Shown here in pieces: positions 9,581 through 17,332 of a DNA stretch of 17,332 nucleotides. The stretch's first letter is position 1. The number at the start of each line of letters is the position of its first letter. Both the position numbers and the translations under genes were made by a program. Below the pieces are notes generated by a model that was not told where the DNA came from, searched no databases, and saw only the letters and a list, made by a program, of their open reading frames with translations. Source of the stretch: Discostella pseudostelligera (taxonomy: Eukaryota; Bacillariophyta; Thalassiosirophyceae; Thalassiosirales; Thalassiosiraceae); assembly GCA_036940085.1 (NCBI GenBank), contig JALLBK010001246.1:1-17332 (forward strand). Direction: 5' to 3'.

Positions 9581-10194
9581 GTTGATTTGCAACTAGAGGA
9601 GTGATGCCTCAAAATGAATTGACTTTGGAAATTATGAGATATGATGGTGGTAGGGTAGGTAGATTGTTGAACGTCAAGATGAACTTCTCTCCAAAGAGCT
9701 GATGATTATCTAGAGAGAGATTGCGGTGAATGTCAATACATATTATGTCGATGTCAACCTTCTTTTGATGCAATCCTCCATTTTGATTTTGCTGTCCTCT
9801 GGCGGAGTAACGGATGTAGGGATTCCTTCGAAGGAGTTGGTCTTGTCCGTCGTCCGAACGTCCAAAAAAAGACACCAGGCCGAATGAACCGCTGCCAGCC
9901 CTCATTCAGCCCTGCCTCCTCTAGATACCTGCTGCCGGCCCTCCAAACGCGACCTAGAGTAGGAAATGATACCATATTATATCCTCCTCGCACAGCAGAT
10001 GGCCTTCTCTTTGATCATGAACCGTCCGCTCATTAAAAATAATAATGGCGGGTGATAGCGGCGTTGATGATATGTGGAAGCCATGTATAATTGTCGAATA
10101 GGAGTACAACACATCTATGGTTTAGTATCCGCCTCCACTACCACCATTNGAAGCCATGTATAATTGTCGAATAGGAGTACAACACATCTATGGT
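9581..10194. promoter_or_regulatory. Spacer: promoter side of the choice-of-anchor I gene and 3' side of the SDHAF3-like gene
   Basis: No convincing gene. The left part should carry the promoter and 5' UTR of the - strand choice-of-anchor I gene; a weak GGCGGGTG site lies at 10047-10054. The right part contains an assembly join (see the duplicated 72-nt segment), so its true length is uncertain. Confidence 0.5.
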
Positions 10195-10221
10195 TTAGTA
10201 TCCGCCTCCACTACCACCATT
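10077..10221. repeat. Exact 72-nt duplication flanking one N (assembly join)
   Basis: Positions 10077-10148 and 10150-10221 are identical and are separated by a single N at 10149. The right copy contains the stop codon and last codons of the SDHAF3-like gene. This is the usual mark of two contig ends that overlap but were joined by a placeholder instead of being merged, not a biological repeat. Confidence 0.9.
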
Positions 10222-11118
10222 GCCACTATCCCCACTGGTAGTACTCGCAGCGGAAGCAGCCTTGGTAGCCTCGTCCCGCAATTGTTCCAATTTGCTAACC
10301 TGCTCCTCATTAAATACAATATCGTTCGAAATGTCTTTCCCAAAGTAGACGACTGTCCCTCCTCCTCCGACATCATTATCAGTTGTTGTACTCCGTCCAT
10401 GTTGTGTCATCATGGTGGTAGGAGACAAAGGCAACGAAGATGATGATGCCGATGCCGATGATGTCAAACCAGTTGCCATGCCCAACAGTTGACGCTGATC
10501 TCTCTGCTTTGATGGAGGATCTACCAATCCAAGCTGAATCGATTGCTTCTCCCGTCCAGTCCGTTCAATATGTTGGAGATACTTCTCCCATTCTGCAAAG
10601 AAGAGGGTGGCTTGTTCTGGCTTGGCAGATTTGTGTAGACGAAACTGTTGACAAAAAAGACAATTAATACCAATGATGGAGGCAACAAAATTAAATGTCG
10701 AATGAGATGAAATTCAGAAGGAAGTGGAGAGAGTCAAAAACAGAAGCGGGGTAATTGGAACATCGCCGTCTCGACCCCCCCCCCCCCGAAGCCCAAGCTT
10801 CCCATCAGACAATTACAAACATCCGCTCTTGAACACAACAATCACGGTGCATCAATTACCCGACGCCAGACGAGGATGGTAATCAAATCAATACTGCTGT
10901 AATAATTTCAAATTTATCATCGTCGTCGTCGTCGTCGTCGCGCATTATCTGAATCTCTATCTCATCGAGGGTCTCACCTCTGACTTCACATACGCATCAC
11001 CCAACTGGCGCATAGCTACCGATGGCAAATATCGTTCATGGGCGCGCAAGATGGATTTGTAGAGGGTGCGCGCTCGTAGTCTGCCGCCGACACCGCCGAC
11101 GACGCTACCTGTGGCCAT
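10195..11118 (-). CDS. SDHAF3: Succinate dehydrogenase assembly factor 3 (ACN9/SDHAF3-like, LYR family)
   Basis: Exons 11118-10978 and 10644-10195, joined by a 333-nt intron (GTGAGA donor, TCAACAG acceptor, phase 0), giving 196 aa. SDHAF3 is a mitochondrial matrix LYR-family factor that helps mature the iron-sulfur subunit of complex II. Evidence: LYKSILRAHERYLP (residues 19-32; LYK in place of LYR), LGDAYVKSE/FRLHK spanning the splice junction (39-52), FFAEWEKYLQ, and a C-terminal FGKDIS...EEQVSKLEQLRDEATKA (148-175). This order matches ACN9 proteins. It is longer than the usual roughly 120-150 aa because of a Ser/Thr/Gly-rich insert between the two conserved blocks and a Gly/Ser tail. The gene is divergent from the BRCT gene, sharing a 423-nt promoter. 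Its 3' end is duplicated across the assembly gap; the copy with the complete reading frame is used here. Confidence 0.85.
10775..10787. repeat. C13 homopolymer in intron
   Basis: Thirteen C in a row inside the SDHAF3-like intron. It has no visible role, and its length is likely error-prone in sequencing. Confidence 0.8.
10921..10940. repeat. (CGT)n microsatellite in intron
   Basis: Six perfect CGT triplets plus CG, near the 5' end of the SDHAF3-like intron. Confidence 0.8.
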
Positions 11119-11541
11119 CACGGTTAGGTTTGAGAAATGATAGAGAGAGGATTATGATGCGCTCACAACGCAGGCAGGCGGTCCAACGAGCGATGGAATA
11201 TAGGAGCTCTTGGACTTCTATGAAGGTGTTGTGGAGGTGGCAATGTTCCCGCCAAATCTTTCGCCTGAATTTTGCAATCACACTATTTTAGCCCCAAATT
11301 ATTATTAGTTCCTAGAAGTTTTATTGACCGCTGATTTTGATGTCGTATTGATATTCTTCTTGTTGTTGGATTGCAACAAGACGAGAGCAAGCAGCGAAAG
11401 ACTTCGCTACCGACAAAGGTTTCGAACGCTGATTTTGAGAACCATTTTGTGAATTTTTGGCGGCAGCAACCATGACCATGCATGATGCAGCATGACGCCG
11501 ATGCCCATGCCGATGACAAGGCAAATGCAACCATATGAACA
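11119..11541. promoter_or_regulatory. Divergent promoter of the SDHAF3-like and BRCT genes, with E2F site
   Basis: The 423 nt between the two ATGs must hold both promoters and 5' UTRs. TTCCCGCCAAA at 11246-11256 is the reverse complement of TTTGGCGGGAA, a full match to the E2F/DP consensus. It lies about 130 nt from the SDHAF3-like ATG and 290 nt from the BRCT ATG. E2F control fits a replication or checkpoint gene such as the BRCT protein. No other gene is visible here. Confidence 0.65.
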
Positions 11542-14076
11542 ATGAATGTATCGAACCCAACCTTCCGGCGACGCCAGCAGTCACTTATCAGCAATAGCAG
11601 CAGCACCAACCCCACCACTACTACTACCGCCGCCGGGACCAGCACTAGCAGCAGCGGTAGTAGAAGCCGGTCGTCGTCGATACTATCGCGTCGTCGCACG
11701 AAGCGAAACTCTCTGACAGCATCCACCGCCGCCGCCACATCGACAACAACAACATCAGCCTCCTCCTCCTCTCCACCTCAATCTAATATATTACAAGATA
11801 TCGTAGCCTGTCTCTCAGGTCAATCCGAAGAGATCAAACATCGCATACACACTATTATCACAAAATGGGGCGGTGGATCTATATCGGGACACTTTGATCC
11901 AAAATTTGTTACACATCTTATATTGGATGAACCTACTGGTTCCAAATATTGGAACTGGAGGAGACATTTAGAATTGTATAAAAAACATCAAGAACAACGA
12001 CGACTAGAACAGCATCATGATGAAAACAACAACAACAACAACAGCGACGACGACGATGATGAAATTCATAACTCGGCATGGGCAGCAAAGTTAATTGTAG
12101 TAACAACCTCGTGGGTGGAAGCATGTCAACGGGAGGGCAAACGAGTGTCCGAGGAGGGATATCAATTATTGACAGTTACAGATGAGAAGGGGGACAATGG
12201 AGATTTGGTAGTAGGGGATCGGTTGGCGGCGGCATCGGCAGCATCTTTGAATGGGAACCGCAAGCAAAATCACCACCAACACATTCTCCAACAGCAACAC
12301 TTGCCAGTAGAAATTCTCAAACGTGCACCTACGCTTGAAGAGAGATGCGAATACATGATTCAGAACGTCCCAACGGCTGATTATTGCAGCCTATTTTCAG
12401 GTCAGAGTTTCCTCCTTGTGGGTTTTGATTGGAATGATCATTATCATTCTGATACTCCTGAGGCCGATGACCTAGATGGACGTGATGATGACGACGATGA
12501 TGACGATGATGATGAAAATGACAATGGTGCCGATAATCCTGACGACCAAGATTTTGGTAGTGAAACACGTAAATATGGCGGCGCTGACAACAGCAATTTG
12601 AATGCAGTGATTCGTAGTAATGACGGCGGCGGCGACGATGACGGTGGTGCTGCTGGTAACGGTCATCCAAGAGATTTGAGCAGTTCTTGCCTACCAAAAA
12701 AGAGGAAATTACCCAACGGTGGACATCATCATCATGTTACATCAAATCGGTCTGGTCAAAGCCGTCGCCATCGTCGACTTCGCCTCATGAGAGATAAATA
12801 TCAATCTCTCAAAATATCGATATCCAAGCTAATTCGTCGAGCGGGTGGTACTATATTTTGGGAACCAAATGAATGGATCACTACAGTTGTGTTGCATGAC
12901 GATTACTCAAAGCTCATGTGGTACGTTTGATATGAAGGGCAATCGTTTCTCATTTTTTGCATCGCACTCCTCTCAACGACTCGCTTGGACTCTCTATTAC
13001 TTCACATCCATATTGGGTGGGATGGCTTCGTGGACAACGTCGACGAATTACTCGATCACAAATAATGCAGGGATGACGTGAGATACTTCTGTCGAGAGCA
13101 TCCGAAGGGTCCCATTTGCGTCACAGGGGACTGGATATTAACCTCCATCTTCTTCCATCGTGAAAGGACCAAAATTTCTATGGTTACTCCAACTCCTCCA
13201 TTCCCTCCAGAACCTCGAATACAACAAACAATTAAGAGTAAAAGAAATAGAGGAGGAGGAGGTGGTGGTGGTGGTGGAGAAAGTTCCAACAATAGCATGA
13301 GCTCTGAAAATACAACCAGCGTTAGAATACCCGAATCGAAATGCAGGGCGATACAATCTACTACTAGCACCACATCTTCCATCTTTCGCGGCGATATATT
13401 TGCAATTTCAGTATCGAAACCTACGAGCGGGACACTTACCTTCCGTTACGAAGACATGGAATCGACCATCATCAGTCATGGTGGACTTTTACTCTCCAAA
13501 TCACTACTACTGGCAATTAAGAATGATTGTAAGAAGTCTTCCACATCCAATACCAACCGTGGGTACTACGTTGTGAGTAACAGTTGGGTTCCAACTGATG
13601 GCGCTTCCTCCCTTCCCTTATTGGCAGAGTTGTCGAAATTAGGCATCAAGGTTGTTCCTGTCTCACTTGTGTGGATATCAGCATGCGTGAAGAATGATCG
13701 GAAGTATGATCCAACAGATTACTCTCTGTTATTTCAACCGCAAACTTGGCCAATCCGCCGCCTTGTAAAGTCTGCTTCATCAACCAAGATGGGAACAAGG
13801 AAAGAAGAAGTTAGGTTCTCGATTTCCGTTACCGGTTTCTTAGACTCTTCTCGATATGGCATTATGTCGATGCTCGATGAAATTGGAGCAGACTTCACAG
13901 ATAACCTTACTCGAAAAAATACTCACTTGATTTGCAAGGAAGGATGTCGAGGATTGAAGTATACTAAGGCAATGGAGTGGGGATTGCATGTTGTTTCGAT
14001 TGAATGGTTGTATCACATTATCCGGTACGGATATGTGGAGGGGTCGGAAAGTAAATTTGCTTTGCCCGAGAGCTAA
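11542..14076 (+). CDS. Four-BRCT-domain scaffold, TopBP1/Dpb11/Rad4-like
   Basis: Exons 11542-12920 and 13071-14076, with a 150-nt intron (GTACGT donor, TGCAG acceptor). The split Trp codon TG|G joins HDDYSKLMW to DDVRYFCREHPKGPICVTGDWI. The product is 794 aa. BRCT domains are phosphopeptide-binding folds; four-BRCT proteins of the Dpb11/Rad4/TopBP1 group link replication initiation with the DNA damage checkpoint in the nucleus. BRCT1, about 82-210: GGGSISGHFDPKFVTHLI and VVTTSWVEACQREGKRVSEEGY. BRCT2, about 278-490: SLFSGQSFLLVGFD, then a long acidic and Gly/His-rich insert (ten Asp near 315-324), then KLIRRAGGTIFW and GDWILTSIF. BRCT3, about 564-680: FRGDIFAIS, ISHGG, VVPVSLVWISACV. BRCT4, about 707-790: ISVTGFLDSSRYGI, NTHLICKE, VVSIEWLYHIIRYGYV. 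A likely nuclear signal (PKKRKLP) is at 385-391. The N-terminal 80 residues are Ser/Thr/Arg-rich. The exact orthologue is not certain. Confidence 0.85.
12921..13070 (+). other. Intron of the BRCT gene
   Basis: GTACGT donor and AATGCAG acceptor, phase 2. It lies inside BRCT2 and restores the Trp-Asp-Asp run needed for the C-terminal half of that domain. Without splicing the frame stops nine bases into the intron. Confidence 0.9.
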
Positions 14077-14698
14077 AGGTAGGTGAGGGTAATGATGCGA
14101 CGTGCCTGATCCAGCGAAGTAGGAAAGTAGTTTGAGGCTCCCATTCAATCGCTCCGTCTGCTTCGACATCCACTACTATCATAACCCATGAATTACATCA
14201 TCTACCGACCAAACCTTCAACCGACACCCGGTCACTAACACCAATACAGCCACTCTCGACTCCTCTACCTGTTCAGTCGGACGCAATGGAGAGGCTAGCA
14301 TATATTATTAGGTTCGGAGATTTATGATTAGGAGCATTACCGATTGCAGTGATGGGACATTACGTTGCCACGTCTGTCCGTCGACTGGTGATTCACCTTG
14401 TGGCGGGAAGGATTTGGAGGCAGGATGATGTGGCGGGAAGAAAGTGGATTTCACGTAGGAATAGTATGAAACTTCTCACAAGAAGGAAGGAATGATGGTG
14501 TGTGTGCGCGCCAACGACCACCTTCGCTTGCCTCTCTCTTGTTGTTTGGTGTGTATGTGCATTCCATGTTGATTTTGATGGGAGTACCTCTCATCGATCG
14601 TCCTGCCCAAATAATCATCAATCGTTGGTAGGAGTAGCAGTATCGTCGGTAGGCGAGGAGTAGTCGATGTACCCATCATAAACACTGGTACATCATCC
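14077..14698. promoter_or_regulatory. Promoter region of the sulfotransferase-like gene with two GGCGGGAA sites
   Basis: No gene is seen in this 622-nt stretch. TGGCGGGAAG occurs twice, at 14401-14410 and 14431-14440, exactly 30 nt apart and about 260-300 nt before the next ATG. These match the E2F core GGCGGGAA without the full T-run. The left part is the 3' UTR of the BRCT gene. Confidence 0.55.
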
Positions 14699-16229
14699 AT
14701 GATGATAAGCAATAGCAGCAGCTCCAATTTACGTCTGAACAGCAACATCAACAACAGTGGCAGCAACAATAACAACAACAGTGGCGGTGTCATGAAGCTC
14801 TCCCTCAAAATACTATTCGTCGCCGTCCTCTGCTTCATCGGGGGAATGCAAATCGATCGCGGATTTATTGTGCAAATTTATTTTGATGATAATGGGAGCG
14901 ATGAAACAGTTATTCGATCATTGGATGAGAATGAGAATCGATCATTTGAGGGGAACTCACCGTCAGCATTAGTTGAAAATGACGTTGATAAAAATGTTGC
15001 TGTCGCCGACGGAGCCGAGACAACTAATGGAATTCAAGTAGTGGCAGAATCGGAGATCAAGCCAAATGATGTCGATGCTGCTGTCTCTGACGATGGAGCC
15101 GAGGCATCAAATGAAGACGTCGACGACGACGGAGTTGAGACAAGAAGTGAAATTCAAGTAGTGGTAGAAGAGGAGGAGAACAAGCCCATTGGTGACCTGT
15201 CGAAGCCGCCGGAGAAGCTTGTATTGTTGGGAGAGCGTCATGGTGGCACTAACTGGATTACGGATCATTTGGCAGCTTGTTTTGGTGATCGGATTCAGGT
15301 GAGATATTAAGAGAGATTTATGCATCTCATATGTTTCATTTCACATGCACCATGCACAACTTTGCTCAAGTATTACTTTCTGAAACATCTCTCTCTACTA
15401 CTTACGCAACGAATCCGCGCCCCAGGTAACCAATCAATACTCGAGATTTAAGCATTGGTTCCAGGAAGACACACTGCCTGAAAACTCGGCGGTTGTGGTG
15501 GCCCTGTTCCGTGATCCTTTGGATTGGGTCGAGGCCATGAGATTCGAACCCCATCATGCTCACGATCATGTCAATTTTCCCCCGAATTTCAATATGACAG
15601 CTGGTAGTCTTAGCGACAAGTGGTGGCATGAACTCGGAAAGCGAATGACATGGAAGGAATTTGTTACCAAACCTTGGATGGGGCAACGCGGCGAGAAGGA
15701 TAAGCAAATCCTGGAGTCGGGAATTGGTACTGAGAATGCAGTTTGTATAGATGGGTACAAGTGGGCCGATGTAGCGCCATGCTCCCAGGAAGATGCCACA
15801 TTCTTGAAGGGACTGGGAGAATATAAGTATGAATTCAAGTTCGATGGATCGGAACGCGGGTTTAATAGTATCCTTGAATTACGACGTGACAAGGTGCTCA
15901 ATCATTTGTCTGTTGCCGACTTCCGTGGTACGCGATCCTTCTTTTCATATCGCTTTGAAGATTTGAAGATCGATGGTACGGTGGGATTATTGAAGACCAT
16001 TGAGAAAGCAACGAATCTTACGGCGAATTGCGAACCAATGTACGGCATGGTCCGGGATAAGGATGGTAAGATTAAGTTGGCAAAGACGGTGGGCCTTCGT
16101 CGGCGTCTTCATCCAAAAATAATTTCAAAGAAGAGGAAGCTTCCGGAGGATTATATCCGATATATGAATCAGTTTGTCGACTGGGAAGTTGAGAGTAAGA
16201 TTGGCTACTTTCCACGGACGATTGAGTAG
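14699..16229 (+). CDS. Type II membrane sulfotransferase-like protein
   Basis: Exons 14699-15298 and 15426-16229, with a 127-nt intron (GTGAGA donor, CCCCAG acceptor, phase 0), giving 467 aa. An ATG-ATG pair gives two adjacent starts; a later Met at residue 32, just before the membrane helix, is also possible. Layout: a short Asn/Ser-rich cytosolic tail, one membrane segment (LSLKILFVAVLCFIGG, about 34-49), an acidic stem of about 110 residues with an internal repeat, then the catalytic region. LVLLGERHGGTNWI (174-187) resembles the 5'-phosphosulfate loop. VALFRDPLDWVEAM (225-238) resembles the 3'-phosphate-binding segment of PAPS-dependent sulfotransferases. The topology suggests a Golgi enzyme modifying secreted glycans or proteins, but the acceptor cannot be told. 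It could also be another P-loop transferase of similar fold. E2F-like sites lie upstream. Confidence 0.7.
15299..15425 (+). other. Intron of the sulfotransferase-like gene
   Basis: GTGAGA donor directly after the codon for Gln in GDRIQ; acceptor CCCCAG before GTAACC. Splicing continues as RIQVTNQYSRFKHWFQE, in frame with the second conserved block. The frame stops three codons into the intron. Confidence 0.85.
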
Positions 16230-16751
16230 GGTGCTGGAGACAGACGAAAGCGTACATGTATTCTTTGTTGACACGTGAAAGTTAGAGGTGTTGAAGACGG
16301 AGAGTGAAGAGTGAACAATATGACTTGTAATGGGAAATCCGAACCACGAGAGAGTGGTAAGTCTTTTCCCTTGCTATGGTAGAGAACTTGATTTCAAGAG
16401 AGCGGTGAAATGTTCATTGTAGTTAGTGCAGTAAAATCAGTACGATATGAGATTTTGTTGCGGAATATTATTTATCATACGAGTCGCAGGGGTTCGGAGA
16501 CTCAATCCGAAGTCGATCTCTTTTCCAACATTATTTATCGATAAAACTTCTCTTTTCTCTGTTATGACGAGAGACCATCGCTCATCACTTCGATCAGACA
16601 CAGAGAGTTTTTTCAGTATGAACGATGATACCTATTAGTTCTGCATGAAAATAGGATTCGTATCATGCATATTGAATTCCATATCCATGCTATGGTAGGT
16701 GCACACTGGTTTCTGGATGCTGAATTGTATCACGTGAACGATGCAGTGGCT
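16230..16751. other. Spacer after the sulfotransferase-like gene
   Basis: AT-rich, without a gene I can support. CACGTG occurs at 16272-16277 and 16731-16736. The 63-codon frame at 16447-16638 has no recognisable features. Confidence 0.5.
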
Positions 16752-16959
16752 GCTAGATACTTAATTGACCGCTGGGCCAATACGTAAGTGCGGTCGAGGG
16801 TCCTGTCTTTTATGGTGAGGCTTAGCTTTTTCTTGCTATTTTAGATTTTTAGCCTGTTTTCTTATCGCTCATCATGGACACCAGGTTACACCCCCTTCTC
16901 ACCCGAATCGGCTACACAGGAATTCGTATTTGTATCTACTGTGCTGAAGGGTATTTCAA

Positions 16960-17058
16960 CGTATTGGAGTTTTCTCTCAAGCGGCAAGTACCTGTACCAG
17001 GGTTTGAACCCTCGACCGCACTTTTGCTAGATACTTAATTGACCACTGGGCCAATACG
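16960..17058 (-). repeat. 99-nt tRNA-like (SINE-type) element, copy 1
   Basis: Read on the - strand, the element starts CGTATTGG and ends CCAATACG, an 8-bp terminal inverted repeat that could pair like an acceptor stem. It contains TGGCCCAGTGG, matching the pol III A box (TRGYNNARNNG), and GTTCAAACC, matching the B box (GWTCRANNC), about 32 nt apart. The B-box region can form a T-arm-like hairpin (AGGG/CCCT). There is no clear anticodon arm, and about 40 nt follow the T-arm, so it is not a functional tRNA. It fits a tRNA-derived SINE head. Confidence 0.6.
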
Positions 17059-17221
17059 AGGGTCCTGTCTTTTATGGCAAGGCTTAGCTTTTTCTTGCTA
17101 TTTTAGATTTTTAGCCTGTTTTCTTATCGCTCATCATGGACACCAGGTTACACCCCCTTCTCACCCGAATCGGCTACACAGGAATTCGTATTTGTATCTA
17201 CTGTGCTGAAGGGTATTTCAA

Positions 17222-17320
17222 CGTATTGGAGTTTTCTCTCAAGCGGCAAGTACCTGTACCAGGGTTTGAACCCTCGACCGCACTTTTGCTAGATACTTAA
17301 TTGACCGCTGGGCCAATACG
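17222..17320 (-). repeat. 99-nt tRNA-like (SINE-type) element, copy 2
   Basis: Same structure as the copy at 16960-17058, with A box TGGCCCAGCGG and the same B box, and again bounded by CGTATTGG and CCAATACG. The two copies differ by only one base by eye (A/G in the A box). Confidence 0.6.
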
Positions 17321-17332
17321 TCGACGTATTGG
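17313..17332. repeat. Perfect 20-bp palindrome at the window end
   Basis: CCAATACGTC followed by its exact reverse complement. It places the end of tRNA-like copy 2 directly against a new CGTATTGG, suggesting that another element, possibly inverted, begins at the window edge. Confidence 0.85.

Larger units (their letters stand above)
16785..17320. repeat. Tandem repeat, two units of 274 and 262 nt
   Basis: Unit one (16785-17058) and unit two (17059-17320) are nearly identical from GGGTCCTGTCTTTTATGG onward. The main difference is about 12 nt at the start of unit one (TAAGTGCGGTCG) that unit two lacks. Both end in CCAATACG. A partial copy of the unit's end (GCTAGATAC...CCAATACG, 16752-16784) precedes them. 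No protein-coding potential is seen. The near identity implies a recent duplication or ongoing homogenisation. Confidence 0.85.

Noticed and set aside
11283..11738. 151-residue frame on the - strand overlapping the BRCT start
   Set aside because: It is Leu/Val-rich only because it is antisense to the triplet-repeat N-terminus of the BRCT gene.
16960..17058. A functional tRNA gene
   Set aside because: A and B boxes are present but no anticodon arm can be drawn, and the T-arm is not adjacent to the 3' acceptor strand.

Overview
The window is eukaryotic nuclear DNA, most likely from a diatom (stramenopile). The genes carry short spliceosomal introns with GTRNGT donors and pyrimidine-rich AG acceptors. 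Proteins are full of Asn, Ser, Asp, His and Gly homopolymers. The gene families (choice-of-anchor I secreted proteins, an M50-like/glutaminase/SIS/EF-hand membrane fusion, sulfotransferase-like type II proteins) are ones I associate with diatoms. That assignment is inference from gene style and families, not from a marker gene.

Layout, left to right. (1) 1-459, + strand: the last exon of a choice-of-anchor I paralog whose body lies outside the window. (2) 679-6213, - strand: a six- or seven-exon gene for a protein of about 1620-1640 residues. It joins an HExxH membrane segment, an Ntn-type class II glutaminase, a SIS domain as in GFAT, more membrane segments and two EF-hands. (3) 6214-7150: its upstream region, with a 51-bp tandem repeat carrying CACGTG and E2F-like TTGGCGGGA sites. 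(4) 7151-9580, - strand: an almost complete choice-of-anchor I gene in seven exons, with an apparent frameshift near 8820. It is the inverted partner of feature 1. (5) 9581-10194: spacer with a single-N assembly join flanked by an exact 72-nt duplication. (6) 10195-11118, - strand: SDHAF3/ACN9-like mitochondrial assembly factor in two exons. (7) 11119-11541: divergent promoter with a perfect E2F consensus. (8) 11542-14076, + strand: a four-BRCT TopBP1/Dpb11/Rad4-like scaffold in two exons. (9) 14699-16229, + strand: a type II membrane sulfotransferase-like protein in two exons. (10) 16752-17332: a tandem repeat containing a 99-nt tRNA-like element with A and B boxes, ending in a 20-bp palindrome.

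The genes do not form one pathway. The main unifying signal is the recurrence of E2F-like GGCGGGA elements upstream of the large fusion gene, the BRCT/SDHAF3 pair and the sulfotransferase-like gene, which suggests S-phase-linked expression. The most unusual items are the glutaminase/SIS/EF-hand membrane fusion (with a glutaminase that lacks one expected active-site motif), its 29-nt intron, the E2F/G-box repeat array, and the tRNA-like tandem element.
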